Assembly: GCF_027923465.1 (NCBI RefSeq)
Contig: NZ_BRLB01000001.1
Coordinates: 372,001 to 436,000, forward strand
DNA length: 64,000 nt
DNA from: Vallitalea longa
GTDB taxonomy: Bacteria; Bacillota; Clostridia; Lachnospirales; Vallitaleaceae
Direction: 5' to 3'
How positions within the stretch are numbered: position 1 is the first letter of the stretch; every line of letters starts with the position of its first letter. The position numbers and the translations under genes are program-made. The notes under the pieces were generated by a model. That model had not been told where the DNA came from, ran no database searches, and saw only the letters and a list, made by a program, of their open reading frames with translations. Of this stretch, positions 17,771 to 27,854 are shown one piece after another.

Positions 17771-18043
17771 TCACCCTTTCGTAATAAACGATATAACAAT
17801 AGCTACAATTATAGGAAAGCAAATTGATGTAATAATCACCCATTTAGCCTTATCTATTGTTGTAGCTATCTTATCTATAGTTTCATTCATTTTTGTTAAT
17901 AATACTTCTAGTCTTATAGTAGTATTTTCTACTGTATTGACCTTTTCTTTTAGATTATTTATTTCTTCTTTGTTTTCGTCTATCCTATGATGTGCTGATT
18001 TAGCTGATTCTAAAGCTATCGTGGCTTTATCTGTATTTTCCAC
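17771..18043 (-). CDS. XhlA-like hemolysin/holin-associated protein
   Basis: A 90-aa protein: coiled-coil N-terminus (about residues 15-60, ENKEEINNLKEKVNTVENTTIRLEVLLTKM) and one C-terminal membrane segment (WVIITSICFPIIVAIVISFI). This is the XhlA layout, a partner of holin in host lysis in Bacillus phages. Its position directly before the amidase supports the call. Confidence 0.8.
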   Translation of the reverse strand: MENTDKATIALESAKSAHHRIDENKEEINNLKEKVNTVENTTIRLEVLLTKMNETIDKIATTIDKAKWVIITSICFPIIVAIVISFITKG

Positions 18044-21000
18044 TTACCTACCACCTACTTTCGGTATTATGTTTTTCCTCTCTTCAAGTATGTGTTTTTT
18101 AGCCTCTTCTCTAGCATCTCTTATAATCTTTTCTACTTTCTTAGCTTTCTTTTCTGCATTATCTTCTGTCACTTCTCCAATATCTTTTAATTTATCTTTA
18201 ATGATCTGTCCTGATATCTTAAGATAATCTGCTTTTTCGCTGTCTGTTAATGTATATTTTACTTTATCTTTAGTAACATATGATGGGGCTATAGAAGATG
18301 GATAAACAGTCGTTTTACCAGTGTATTTTTCTATATCCTTAAGCTTATTTGTAAACTCATTAGGTTTATAAGTAGTCTGTATAGCTGGATTAATCAATCT
18401 ATTAAAAAATGCTCTCGAATCAGTTCCTTGTGGTGTTAATTCTTCACCTAATGATGATACACTAGGAACAAGAGATTTACTCATGCCTGGTATACTTGCT
18501 TTTATTCTCTTTTGTAATCTTTCTGTAGGCTTACCACTATATTGTTCTCTTTGTACTGGATCAGTTACTTGTGCTGCTTGCCTTATTGGTCCAGAAACAA
18601 ATCCAGGTATTGCTTCTGTTACTGGTGTTATCATAACATCAAATTTTGATGAATCTTTATTCATACCAGTATAGAACATTGATTTAACTATACTTAATGT
18701 AGGCAGGTCCAATACTTCCTCTAATGCTTGATTAAGTGATGCAGTAGCGACCTCTTGTGTAGACTTATCTTTCTTAACTTCTCTGTCTATAGCTGCGCCT
18801 ATGGCCCAACTCTTTCCTATAGGTTCTATCCAGTTAAGAGTTGATAGTTCATCACCTTTTTGTAATTGTGTACTTTCACCTTCTAAAAGTCTTTCTATAG
18901 CTGAAAGATTAACTTTCAATCCTCCTAATCCTTCAGACTTTTCTAATGATTTAAGGTCCTTGTCTTTGTCTGCATCATCACTAATTAGAAGTCCTTTTTG
19001 ATGCATTAATGCAGCCATACCAATCATTAATGAACCATTTGTAGCTCTACCAAATGCCATAGCTGCTTTATGTTGTAATTTAGGATTTTTACCTACTTTT
19101 GCCAAGTTGTAAATACCCTTTAGATATCCTGCAGGTGTATACTCTATTACTCTTGATATAATGTTACCTGGTACCCTAGGATATTTTATTATCAGATCAC
19201 CTAATCCAAACTCTTTGGTGATAATACCACTAGAACCTCTAATCTTTTGTCCGAATCCTGCATTGTTAAATACGTCTTTTAGTCCTTGTAATACTTTTGA
19301 TGGTAAAGAATCATCTTGGAACGTTCTATATAACATTTCTTCCTCTGCTATATCAATCATTTCCTTTGTAGGTTTTGTAACTCCTGCAAGCTTCATTTGC
19401 TGATTAAGTACATCTTGTTTTATCTGTCCTTTGAAAAATTCGTCAGGAACTTTTAATTCATAAGACAAAACTTTTTCTCCTGTTTTACCTAATTTACCAT
19501 TAAAGGCACTACCCCTTTGAATGGTGTATTTCCCTACATCTGAATTAATACCTAGCTTAGTATACATGGCTGAATCTTTTGCTCTGTCTATTGCTGGTAC
19601 AATGGTTTTTCTCCATGATGTAGGTGCTGTTAGTGTTCTCTCTCCTGTCTTAATAGATGTAATCTTGTCTATTGGAATAGAAAAGAGATTACTTAACCTT
19701 TCGGCTTCATTGAATGATAGGTTACCAAATATATTACGCATAGCAGTAGGAATGTTTATTAAATGTGACATAGCTTGATAGGTAGATATCTTTTTCCATA
19801 TAGAAGGTTTTATTAATCCCCTAACTTCATTCAATACTTGTTCTGTAGCTATCTCCTTCAACTTATCTTGGGTTTGTTTTGATAACTGATTATCAACCCA
19901 TTTAGGAAGTTTTTTACCATAAGTTTTCTCAATCTGACTAATCATTTCTTCTGGGCTATCTATACCTTGTATTACTTCCATTTCCTTGTATATCTTTTCC
20001 TTAAATGCCTTAGTATCTTCTGTAGTAAATTTTAAGCCTTTTTCTTTAGCTTCTTTAATTAGCTTATCGGTCCATTTTGTCATTCCCTCTGGTGTAGTTC
20101 TAGCCCATGTTGCAGCTATCTGGTTAGCTTGGCCCATACGCTTAAGCTTATCTGAATGTTTCTCTAACAACTCAAAGGCTTCATCATACTGCTTATCCTT
20201 AAACAGTTTTTCTATCGTTTCCATGCCTACAGCAGATTCAACAGCGTTATTATAGACCTTTCCATCCCTAACCATGTTTTTTGATGCTTCAAAATTCTGT
20301 TGAACTAGCTTCTTAGCAGCTGTTAATGTATCTTTATTATTTATTGCATTGTATTCTAGTGGATGCTTTTCTACTATATCCCCTATACTCTTCTTAAGTC
20401 CTTCAACGTCTATTCTACCTTGTGAGAAACTTAAGTTTTCTCTTGGTCCATTTGCTTCAATGCTCTTATAACTTTCCTCTGCTAGTTCTTTCAATTTCTT
20501 TTGAGCCTTATCTGCGAACATTTGTAAATTTAATTTCATCTGCTTATCGTTAGTTGTTCCTAGTAACTGCTTAGTTTCATTTATGATGTTTTCAAGTTCT
20601 TTTGCATCTGTTATATTATCTATATTTTTACTAATTATGTTATCAATCTCATTTACTGGTATGTTTAGAGCTTCTTTTTTTATGTTAGGTATAATTGTAT
20701 CAATGGAATTGTTAATCTTGCTAGAAAGCTTGTTAAACATAATATCTGGTTTTAGTTTAACACCACTTTCACTTATTCCATTTTTCAAATGTCTTTCAGC
20801 TTCTTGTCTGATAGCATATTTAGGTGGTTTTCCGTTATATTCTTTAAATAATCTACTATACCACTGGGGATTATAACTCGTTGCACCTACTCTATAATAT
20901 CCTTCCTCACCAAACTTTTTAGCTGTATATCCTTTTTCAACTCCATTATTGCTGGTATTAAGTAAAGTCTTTGTATAATCGTCTAATTTACTGTTATATA

Positions 21001-22141
21001 TTTCTTTTGCTTTTTCTGGTGATAGATCATCAATAGTTTTTGCTAACACTTCATCAAAGTTATTTGATTTGGTACTGTTTGATGCTATCTGATTAATAAC
21101 TTCATCATTAATAAATCCTTTATACTCTTTATCTATGTAATTTAGACCTTTCACGATATCATTGATATCACTTTCATTAATAACCTTTTGAGCTTCTTGA
21201 TTGATAATCTTTTCAGCTTCTAGTTGTGGTAATTCTTTAATAGCTTTTTCTACTGTTTCGACTGATTGTTTTGCTGCTTTATTATTTTTTAATATCTTAG
21301 CTAGATCAATGGCTTCACCAGCACCTTTAAATACTAAATTAGATACAGCATCTAAAAGAATATTTTCACCTGTATCTTTAGCAAGTTCCAAACCTTTTTT
21401 ACCCTCTGCTTTAGCATCTAACATACCTTGTGGAGTTCCAAGAATTAAGTCCTCCACTCCTGCCCCGACTCCTGTTGCTGCAATTCCTCGTAATAATCTT
21501 GGAGCAGTTGCAGCACCCATTTGAGTTACAGCAGGGTTAAGACCAGATTGCAATATACTTTGTACAGCTGGATTAGTGGCTTTGCTGATTAATGGTGCGC
21601 CAACCGCATATGTTAATCCATATCTACCAAGAGTACCAGCTAATTCTCCACCACTAAGAAGTCTTTTTTCTCCTTTGTTAAGTTCAGCATATGGAGTATA
21701 GCCTAAATTCTCTTTTATTTGTCTTTCTTTGGCTTCTGGTGTAAAGGCTTCTTTGATTTGGTAATTCTCAGGAATATCCGAATTTTCCTCTATAGTCTGA
21801 ATGCCCCCAACAAAAGGCTTAGCTAGTCCAGTTCCAACACCTTCTAATACTGTTTTAACTTTTCCTAACTGCTTTTTTATCCCCTGTTTAAAGTTGTACC
21901 AGTTATTATCTGGTTCTATATAACCTTTTAGTACTTCTGGCTTTTTATATCTATCAGCAAGAGTCTGTAATGTTTCCTCGTTAGTCTCAATAGGTTTAAT
22001 GGAATCAAGCTTTTCCATAAAGTCTTTATACTCTGTAGATTGAGATATTTTATAGTTTTCTACTTCACTTCCTATAAGTAACTTACTTTTACTATCACTA
22101 TTATTATTGTTTAACTCACTACCTATTAATAATTTACTCAT
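18044..22141 (-). CDS. Very large internal virion / DNA-ejection protein candidate
   Basis: The longest gene of the phage (1365 aa). The N-terminus carries the duplicated motif SKLLIGSE (residues 2-9 and about 19-26). A Gly/Ala-rich region near 120-230 (GTGLAKPFVGG, GATAAPRLLRGIAATGVGAG) looks membrane-active, and the rest is mainly charged helices. The length, position at the end of the tail genes and lack of a membrane anchor resemble internal virion proteins of podoviruses that help carry DNA into the cell. No transglycosylase or polymerase motif is visible. Neighbouring genes are tightly packed. Function is inferred from size and place only. Confidence 0.55.
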   Translation of the reverse strand: MSKLLIGSELNNNNSDSKSKLLIGSEVENYKISQSTEYKDFMEKLDSIKPIETNEETLQTLADRYKKPEVLKGYIEPDNNWYNFKQGIKKQLGKVKTVLEGVGTGLAKPFVGGIQTIEENSDIPENYQIKEAFTPEAKERQIKENLGYTPYAELNKGEKRLLSGGELAGTLGRYGLTYAVGAPLISKATNPAVQSILQSGLNPAVTQMGAATAPRLLRGIAATGVGAGVEDLILGTPQGMLDAKAEGKKGLELAKDTGENILLDAVSNLVFKGAGEAIDLAKILKNNKAAKQSVETVEKAIKELPQLEAEKIINQEAQKVINESDINDIVKGLNYIDKEYKGFINDEVINQIASNSTKSNNFDEVLAKTIDDLSPEKAKEIYNSKLDDYTKTLLNTSNNGVEKGYTAKKFGEEGYYRVGATSYNPQWYSRLFKEYNGKPPKYAIRQEAERHLKNGISESGVKLKPDIMFNKLSSKINNSIDTIIPNIKKEALNIPVNEIDNIISKNIDNITDAKELENIINETKQLLGTTNDKQMKLNLQMFADKAQKKLKELAEESYKSIEANGPRENLSFSQGRIDVEGLKKSIGDIVEKHPLEYNAINNKDTLTAAKKLVQQNFEASKNMVRDGKVYNNAVESAVGMETIEKLFKDKQYDEAFELLEKHSDKLKRMGQANQIAATWARTTPEGMTKWTDKLIKEAKEKGLKFTTEDTKAFKEKIYKEMEVIQGIDSPEEMISQIEKTYGKKLPKWVDNQLSKQTQDKLKEIATEQVLNEVRGLIKPSIWKKISTYQAMSHLINIPTAMRNIFGNLSFNEAERLSNLFSIPIDKITSIKTGERTLTAPTSWRKTIVPAIDRAKDSAMYTKLGINSDVGKYTIQRGSAFNGKLGKTGEKVLSYELKVPDEFFKGQIKQDVLNQQMKLAGVTKPTKEMIDIAEEEMLYRTFQDDSLPSKVLQGLKDVFNNAGFGQKIRGSSGIITKEFGLGDLIIKYPRVPGNIISRVIEYTPAGYLKGIYNLAKVGKNPKLQHKAAMAFGRATNGSLMIGMAALMHQKGLLISDDADKDKDLKSLEKSEGLGGLKVNLSAIERLLEGESTQLQKGDELSTLNWIEPIGKSWAIGAAIDREVKKDKSTQEVATASLNQALEEVLDLPTLSIVKSMFYTGMNKDSSKFDVMITPVTEAIPGFVSGPIRQAAQVTDPVQREQYSGKPTERLQKRIKASIPGMSKSLVPSVSSLGEELTPQGTDSRAFFNRLINPAIQTTYKPNEFTNKLKDIEKYTGKTTVYPSSIAPSYVTKDKVKYTLTDSEKADYLKISGQIIKDKLKDIGEVTEDNAEKKAKKVEKIIRDAREEAKKHILEERKNIIPKVGGR

Positions 22142-22145
22142 TTAA

Positions 22146-23555
22146 TCACCTACTACCAACTGGTAAACCATACTGATTAGCTATGGCTATTATGTAATCG
22201 TCTGGAACTCCATTATCTCGTAATTGTTTTAAATACTCTTCTAATTTATTAGAATCTATTCCTGTTACTTCCCCATCTTCTTTTATGACACAATATTTAT
22301 TTATATAATTCGTATAACCCGTTATATCTTTACTTGTTACAGGGACTTCCAACTCATTGTTAAGAGCTTTTTCATACTGTTTTATTTTTAGTTTATCTAA
22401 TATCTTTTGATCAGCAGTTCTATTGTCAGCACCTACATTACTAGTTAATTTGTTCTTATATGCTATATCAGCTAATTTACTCTTATACTCTACATCTTTC
22501 ATCTTGTTATAGTCAGAATCAGGATTTATTAGTTGATCATATTCATATAAAGCCTTATCATTACTTATCTTTCCGCTGTCTATCTGTTGCTGTAATAGTT
22601 CTAATTGTCCTTTAAGCTCGTAAGGAAGATTATCAAGCTTAAGCTTATTAATTTCATTGTTTATGGTTTGAGCATCAATATTAGCTTGATTCATTTGTCC
22701 TTGCATTGTTTGTTGTCCATTATAATATCCAGTTAACCCTGCTTCTGAAACACCCTGGCTAAATGATTGTGAGTCTCTTTGTAAGTTATATGTTCTATCA
22801 GCATTTTCCTTGTTAAATAACTGCGCTTCTTTTTGTAGATTATACGCTCTATCAGCATTGTACTGATTAATTAAAGCTTGTAGCGTACTTGCTTGTGCGC
22901 CTGCTTTAGCACCTGCTACATCTGATTCATAAGCGTTATTTATTCCTGTTCTTCTCCTTTCTATGTCTGAGAATGCGTCATTTTCTGCTTCTTTTAGATT
23001 ACCTACACCCTCTAATAAAGCCACTTCATTAGCTATTCTAGCCTGTGAATTTTCTCCACTCTTATTTAACCCATTTTGAGCGTAATACTCTTTGAAGTTC
23101 TTAGCACCCATCTTAGATTGTGTAGATAGATCATTTCTAGCATTATAATATTTAGGTTTTATCGTCCTTTCTTCTTGGGTTAGACTGGAAAGTGAATTAT
23201 CTTTAGCTTTCTCCAATGCAGCTATAGCTTTTTTCTTCTGTAATTCTTGTAACTTTTTTATTTCTTCATATGGATCATAATCCGAGTAATTTGAATGATG
23301 AGAAGACCTCCTTGAAGATGATCTGCTAACTTTTACTTTAGGTTGAGGATTTTTCCTACTATTAAGCATTTCTTCTAATTGGTCTGCACTATAATTATCT
23401 CCTTCTATATCACGACTTTTACGTAAAGCATTAGCAGTATCATGCCACCTGGTAGCATCTTTATCGTCTTTATTATTTTTAGCATTTTCCCAGCTTCTCT
23501 TATACCTTAATAATCTTTCTAATTCAGCTGTTCTTAGATCATTTACCGTTGCCAT
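22146..23555 (-). CDS. Coiled-coil virion protein, probable second ejection protein
   Basis: A 469-aa hydrophilic, helical protein. It contains a Ser/Arg-rich stretch near residue 78 (SRSSSRRSSHHSNYSDYD), a Lys/Gln/Leu coiled coil around 95-120, and a near-repeat around residues 230-260 (ADRAYNLQKEAQLFNKEN followed by ADRTYNLQRDSQSF). No family is recognised. It lies four bases before the 1365-aa gene, so the two are likely co-translated and may work together in genome delivery. Confidence 0.5.
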   Translation of the reverse strand: MATVNDLRTAELERLLRYKRSWENAKNNKDDKDATRWHDTANALRKSRDIEGDNYSADQLEEMLNSRKNPQPKVKVSRSSSRRSSHHSNYSDYDPYEEIKKLQELQKKKAIAALEKAKDNSLSSLTQEERTIKPKYYNARNDLSTQSKMGAKNFKEYYAQNGLNKSGENSQARIANEVALLEGVGNLKEAENDAFSDIERRRTGINNAYESDVAGAKAGAQASTLQALINQYNADRAYNLQKEAQLFNKENADRTYNLQRDSQSFSQGVSEAGLTGYYNGQQTMQGQMNQANIDAQTINNEINKLKLDNLPYELKGQLELLQQQIDSGKISNDKALYEYDQLINPDSDYNKMKDVEYKSKLADIAYKNKLTSNVGADNRTADQKILDKLKIKQYEKALNNELEVPVTSKDITGYTNYINKYCVIKEDGEVTGIDSNKLEEYLKQLRDNGVPDDYIIAIANQYGLPVGSR

Positions 23556-23565
23556 TGTAACACCT

Positions 23566-23733
23566 CTACTCTTCTTGTAACATACCTTCTAACATGGACA
23601 TTAAGGACGTTTCCTCATCCTTTGTAATAACACCTAGTAATCCAAATTTTAATGCATAAGCCATACCTTCTTCTAAAGTTAAAGTATTATCATTTATTCT
23701 TTTCTTAATTTTTATCTCTATCCAATTATTCAT
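23566..23733 (-). CDS. Small phage protein downstream of the fibre genes
   Basis: A 55-aa frame, MNNWIEIKIKKRINDNTLTL then EEGMAYALKFGLLGVITKDEETSLMSMLEG. AAAGGAG precedes the ATG by eight bases. Short proteins at this place in phage tail operons (XkdX-like) are common, but the sequence is not clearly XkdX. It fills the otherwise empty 190-bp space between the DNRLRE-like and coiled-coil genes. Confidence 0.6.
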   Translation of the reverse strand: MNNWIEIKIKKRINDNTLTLEEGMAYALKFGLLGVITKDEETSLMSMLEGMLQEE

Positions 23734-23748
23734 ATTCTCATTCTCCTT

Positions 23749-24837
23749 TTATATATTACATTTTCTAGTAGTTTTGATATTTAATTCTACACTAGCTGTA
23801 TAATCATACTTATGGTTGCTGGTAGTAATAAGTGCTGCTTTATGAATTGTTTTTGGTGTATCAAATATAACAGTGATAGTCCGATTTTTTTCTAATTTGT
23901 CTATGTACATATCGTCTAACTGTGTCCATCTATTTCCATCATACATTAACAGTTTATAAGTTCTGTAATTGTAATCATCTTTAAATACACTAATACATGC
24001 GGAAATTCCATAACAATTATCTATAGGACTTTTATAAACTACAGCATTATTATACCTATCACCACTATAATAAAAAGAAGTATTTGCTTCTCCATCTTCT
24101 TGTGGATCATCGTTTATGTAAATATCATTTGTATATTCTCTGTAGTATTCATTTATAGCCTTTATTCCGTTATTAGTTTTTATTCTTATCCCTGTATTTC
24201 CATTACTTTTTAATGGAATACTTAATATTCCTTTATTAGTTTTTATTCTCAAAGGACTTATATTATTAGAGTATAAATTAATTTTATTCTTTTTTGTCTT
24301 GATATGACCTTTTATACTATTCTCATATTCAACTATTAATTTAGGACGATAACCAGTATAGTTATTACTCCTTATACTACTTTCTTGTTCATCACCATCC
24401 ACTTTACTCATAAAAACACCAACTATGTCTTTGTTTATATTATTAATATCATTATTATACTTTATTGCTGTTTCTACCCATCCACCATCTTGTGGACAAA
24501 ATAAATATCCAAACTCTTTTATACTTCTAACATTCCAATTACTAAAGTTTAATATGCTATTTTTAGAATAAGTACTCCAAGGACTTCCGTATACATATTG
24601 CACTCTAATATTCCCGCCATTTCCATCTTCATATGGATTAGAATATGCTTTAAATGTAACTTTAACTATAGCTTCTTTTATTGGTAAAGATGATAAGTCA
24701 AACCCAATTACACCATATATTCCATTTAGCATATCTGATTTCAACTTAATAATATTCTCATTTCCATGTGTAACATTATTATCTTTGAATCCATAATTTG
24801 AATAAGTAGGATAGAAAGTCTTTGTGACAATTGCCAT
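23749..24837 (-). CDS. DNRLRE-like tail-associated protein
   Basis: A 362-aa beta-rich protein. Residues about 1-175 look like a DNRLRE-type beta-sandwich: a start such as TKTFYPTYSNYGFKDNNVTHGN, an IGFDLSSLP block, KVTFKAYSN, and closing GYRPKLIVEYE. Two short repeats near 195-225 (KTNKGILSIPLKSNGNTGIRIKTNNG) link to a C-terminal beta domain. Such domains bind surface polymers, so a role in adsorption beside the main fibre is likely. Placed directly after the fibre gene. Confidence 0.6.
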   Translation of the reverse strand: MAIVTKTFYPTYSNYGFKDNNVTHGNENIIKLKSDMLNGIYGVIGFDLSSLPIKEAIVKVTFKAYSNPYEDGNGGNIRVQYVYGSPWSTYSKNSILNFSNWNVRSIKEFGYLFCPQDGGWVETAIKYNNDINNINKDIVGVFMSKVDGDEQESSIRSNNYTGYRPKLIVEYENSIKGHIKTKKNKINLYSNNISPLRIKTNKGILSIPLKSNGNTGIRIKTNNGIKAINEYYREYTNDIYINDDPQEDGEANTSFYYSGDRYNNAVVYKSPIDNCYGISACISVFKDDYNYRTYKLLMYDGNRWTQLDDMYIDKLEKNRTITVIFDTPKTIHKAALITTSNHKYDYTASVELNIKTTRKCNI

Positions 24838-24849
24838 TACTTACACCTC

Positions 24850-27840
24850 CTACAAGTCAGTTCTAAGCCATATCCGACCTATTTCTGGATTTGATGGGTC
24901 ACTTGTTCTTGTCTCAATTCTTATTGCAGCATTTTGAGTACGAATACCAGGAATAGCATTATTTATTTGGTTCTCTATAGTATTATTCATATTTGTAAGT
25001 TGTGTATCATGCTTATTAACTTTATTCTCTGCATTATCTAATCTAGTACCCTGTTCTCCGATAGCTAATTCATGTTCAAGTAATACCATGTCATTAATCT
25101 TCTCTTCTTTATCAAAGTCTTTATTTAAGTCTGTTATCCCTAATGTATTTTGTTCAACCCTTTTATTAACATTGCCTGGTATTAATCCATTTGGAATTAT
25201 ATTAAGACATGTAGAAGGGTCCCTCCTGCATTTACTATGTACTACACCTGTATACTTATTATCTAGTGTTATAGTTACTTTATCGTCTCCAATCACTCCA
25301 TTAAGTGTATTACCATCCGAATCAATCAACTCTAATATTTCTATGCATTTAAAGTCCATTACAATAGTATTTTCATTGTTTAAGTGAATTTCTTTTATAG
25401 TAGTTGGTATCTGAACTAAATCTCCATTTTGGTAGGCTGGGAGAGGGGATGGGAATTTGAATCCTTGTTCTCCATCATTTATAACTTCAGGATTTTCAAG
25501 TTGATACCGTACGATTAAAGGATTTCCATTATCATGTAAAGATTTAAAATATGATTGTATCTCACTAGTTGTTGGTATGTGTGAATTATCCCAAGGTGTA
25601 TCATCAAATCTTAAAGATAGATATAAAAGTCCTCCATACATATTAAAGTTGTATCCTGCGTGCGTAGATATTTCAGACCATGAATATCTTGGATCATTTA
25701 AGATAGCACTCTGTGTTTCATATCCAGTTGCTGATTTAGCATTATCCACATAAACACGTACTGAATCACCATCTGGTGCTTTTGATGAAAAAGAAGTATG
25801 CTGTGTTCCATCAAGTACTATAGCACCACTATTCCTATAAATTAATTTTTTGTTATCATTAATTTCATCTTTTATATCACCAATACAAAGTAATGGTCGT
25901 GGACTACCAAACCCTGTTTTTGTCTCAACATAAGGTTCATAAGGTGTTGCTGTATTATTTCTTTCTAATTGAACCTCGGATATATACATTCCTTTTGTTA
26001 CTGTACTATCTTCATAGAACCCTATAAATAAAAAATTTTCATTTTCATGTGTTGTAAATGATACATTGTTTTGTCCTCTTCTATCTGATACAGTTGATTG
26101 AACATTGAATACATTATTTGTAGGTTTTTGAGAATAACCATAACATCTTAATGTTTTGGTAGGTACTGTATAATCATTAAATTTCAAAGTATATTTTGTA
26201 TTTGGTTGAACTTCAACCAAAACGGATGGAACATTAGTTAATGTTAATCCTTGAGATACTAATTTATTATCAATGATATCTGCTGTGTGTTTATTTACAT
26301 CACTTCTATTATATATTGTTGTGTTGACATTAAATAAATTCTTTCCCCTGCTCACTAAATCGTAACTTAGGGCAGAAGTTTTTAAACCTTCCCAATAACC
26401 ATTTCTCACAATTTCCAGCATTTGTTCTTCTGTGTAATTTTCTATGCCATTAGCTGTCATATTAATAGCTAAAGCTTCTTTAACATAGATTTTCTGTGAT
26501 GCTGTCTCGTCATCTTTATAAATTTGAAACACAAAATAGTCAACACTAGAGCTTAATGTACTAATTTTATAGTTCTCTTGAAAATTACCTGTACCCTGTA
26601 AAGTATTTGCTCCTGCAAGTCTTACGGATTGACCTGTACCTGTTTTTATTTGTGCATATACAAAATATTTATTACCTGTAGTTAAAGGCATATTTTGTTC
26701 AATACGTCCATATCTCTGATTAGGTAAAAATTCTGCAATAGTATTATTAACAACGAAAGCACTTGCACCTGCTTTTGCTACCCATTTGTCTGTATCATCA
26801 TGAAAATCTCCATTTTTAACAGATTGATATATAGGTTTAACACCTTTAACCTCAGGATAAAATAACCCTTTTGTATTGTCTGGGTAACTAATTACAGTTG
26901 CATTGGAATTAGTTGGATTAAGCCTAAATTCTTTAGACTCATTTAGGTTTTTTTCATTATCTTTTATCTTACTTTCCCATGTGTCTAAATGAGTTTTTAG
27001 GTTTTTATGAGTATGTCCATCTACATCTTTTCTACTATGAATTACCTCTTCAATAGTTCCACCACTAGCAAAGTTATTTACATCTTCTTGAAGTGTATCT
27101 AACGCACCACTCACATTATTAGTGTTAGGTACCTTACCAGAATAAGAAATCTTATTAGCTGTATGAGCGTTTGACGATTTTATGTGATTACTTATATTAG
27201 TTGAATTTTGGTTGACCTTTGATTTATCTGCTTTATTATTCTTAAGGCTTGTTATATCAGTAATATTTTTACCAATTTTATTCTGTAGGTCTTGGTTTTT
27301 ACTATCTACTTCTCCTTTTGTATATGTATTGGATTTATCTGCTTTGTCATTATTCAAACTAGATATATTATCCTCATTTGATTTAATTTTACCTTGTAGT
27401 GTTGTGTCTTTATCATCTATTTCTTTTTTAGTGTATGTATTGGATTTATCTGCTTTATCATTATTTAATTTAGATATATTTTTCTCATTGTTTTTTATAC
27501 TAAGTTTTATATCTGAATCTATATCGTTTATTTCAAGTTTTGTATATGTAGTTTTTTTATCTGCTTTATTAACTTGAAGATCATTTATATCTTTTTTATT
27601 CTTGTCTATATTATCAGCATTTTTTTTAATGGTTTCGGTTGTTCTTCCTTCGCCCTCTAGTTCTTCAAACTTATCTTCTGTTTCAGGAATCAGAGTATCG
27701 TTTATATAGTTCTTTATCTTATTGGGTCCTTTGTCAAAAGTAGATTTTAGAACTTCGGGAGTTAAACCGCCTACGTCATTTGGTTCATTATCTAGTTTCT
27801 TTATTATATTTAAATCATCTGTCATTTTTGTAAGTGCCAT
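24850..27840 (-). CDS. Tail fibre / receptor-binding protein
   Basis: A 996-aa fibre. Residues about 70-215 contain four degenerate 36-aa repeats built on ADKSNTYTKxEIDDKDxxLQ, with heptad spacing, as in trimeric coiled-coil shafts. The middle (about 300-760) has beta-rich carbohydrate-binding-like domains, including two similar FxPNQRYG/NTKYTLKF segments. The C-terminus (AAIRIETRTSDPSNPEIGRIWLRTDL) is the knob-like tip common on fibres. N-terminal residues probably bind the tail hub. It follows the hub gene by 14 bases. Confidence 0.8.
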   Translation of the reverse strand: MALTKMTDDLNIIKKLDNEPNDVGGLTPEVLKSTFDKGPNKIKNYINDTLIPETEDKFEELEGEGRTTETIKKNADNIDKNKKDINDLQVNKADKKTTYTKLEINDIDSDIKLSIKNNEKNISKLNNDKADKSNTYTKKEIDDKDTTLQGKIKSNEDNISSLNNDKADKSNTYTKGEVDSKNQDLQNKIGKNITDITSLKNNKADKSKVNQNSTNISNHIKSSNAHTANKISYSGKVPNTNNVSGALDTLQEDVNNFASGGTIEEVIHSRKDVDGHTHKNLKTHLDTWESKIKDNEKNLNESKEFRLNPTNSNATVISYPDNTKGLFYPEVKGVKPIYQSVKNGDFHDDTDKWVAKAGASAFVVNNTIAEFLPNQRYGRIEQNMPLTTGNKYFVYAQIKTGTGQSVRLAGANTLQGTGNFQENYKISTLSSSVDYFVFQIYKDDETASQKIYVKEALAINMTANGIENYTEEQMLEIVRNGYWEGLKTSALSYDLVSRGKNLFNVNTTIYNRSDVNKHTADIIDNKLVSQGLTLTNVPSVLVEVQPNTKYTLKFNDYTVPTKTLRCYGYSQKPTNNVFNVQSTVSDRRGQNNVSFTTHENENFLFIGFYEDSTVTKGMYISEVQLERNNTATPYEPYVETKTGFGSPRPLLCIGDIKDEINDNKKLIYRNSGAIVLDGTQHTSFSSKAPDGDSVRVYVDNAKSATGYETQSAILNDPRYSWSEISTHAGYNFNMYGGLLYLSLRFDDTPWDNSHIPTTSEIQSYFKSLHDNGNPLIVRYQLENPEVINDGEQGFKFPSPLPAYQNGDLVQIPTTIKEIHLNNENTIVMDFKCIEILELIDSDGNTLNGVIGDDKVTITLDNKYTGVVHSKCRRDPSTCLNIIPNGLIPGNVNKRVEQNTLGITDLNKDFDKEEKINDMVLLEHELAIGEQGTRLDNAENKVNKHDTQLTNMNNTIENQINNAIPGIRTQNAAIRIETRTSDPSNPEIGRIWLRTDL

Positions 27841-27854
27841 TTATGATCACTCCT

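Noticed and set aside
27212-27577. Repeated segments near 27.2-27.6 kb that could look like a CRISPR or tandem array
   Set aside because: They encode the 36-aa coiled-coil repeats of the tail fibre; the copies are diverged and lie in frame. No CRISPR array or cas gene was seen in the window.
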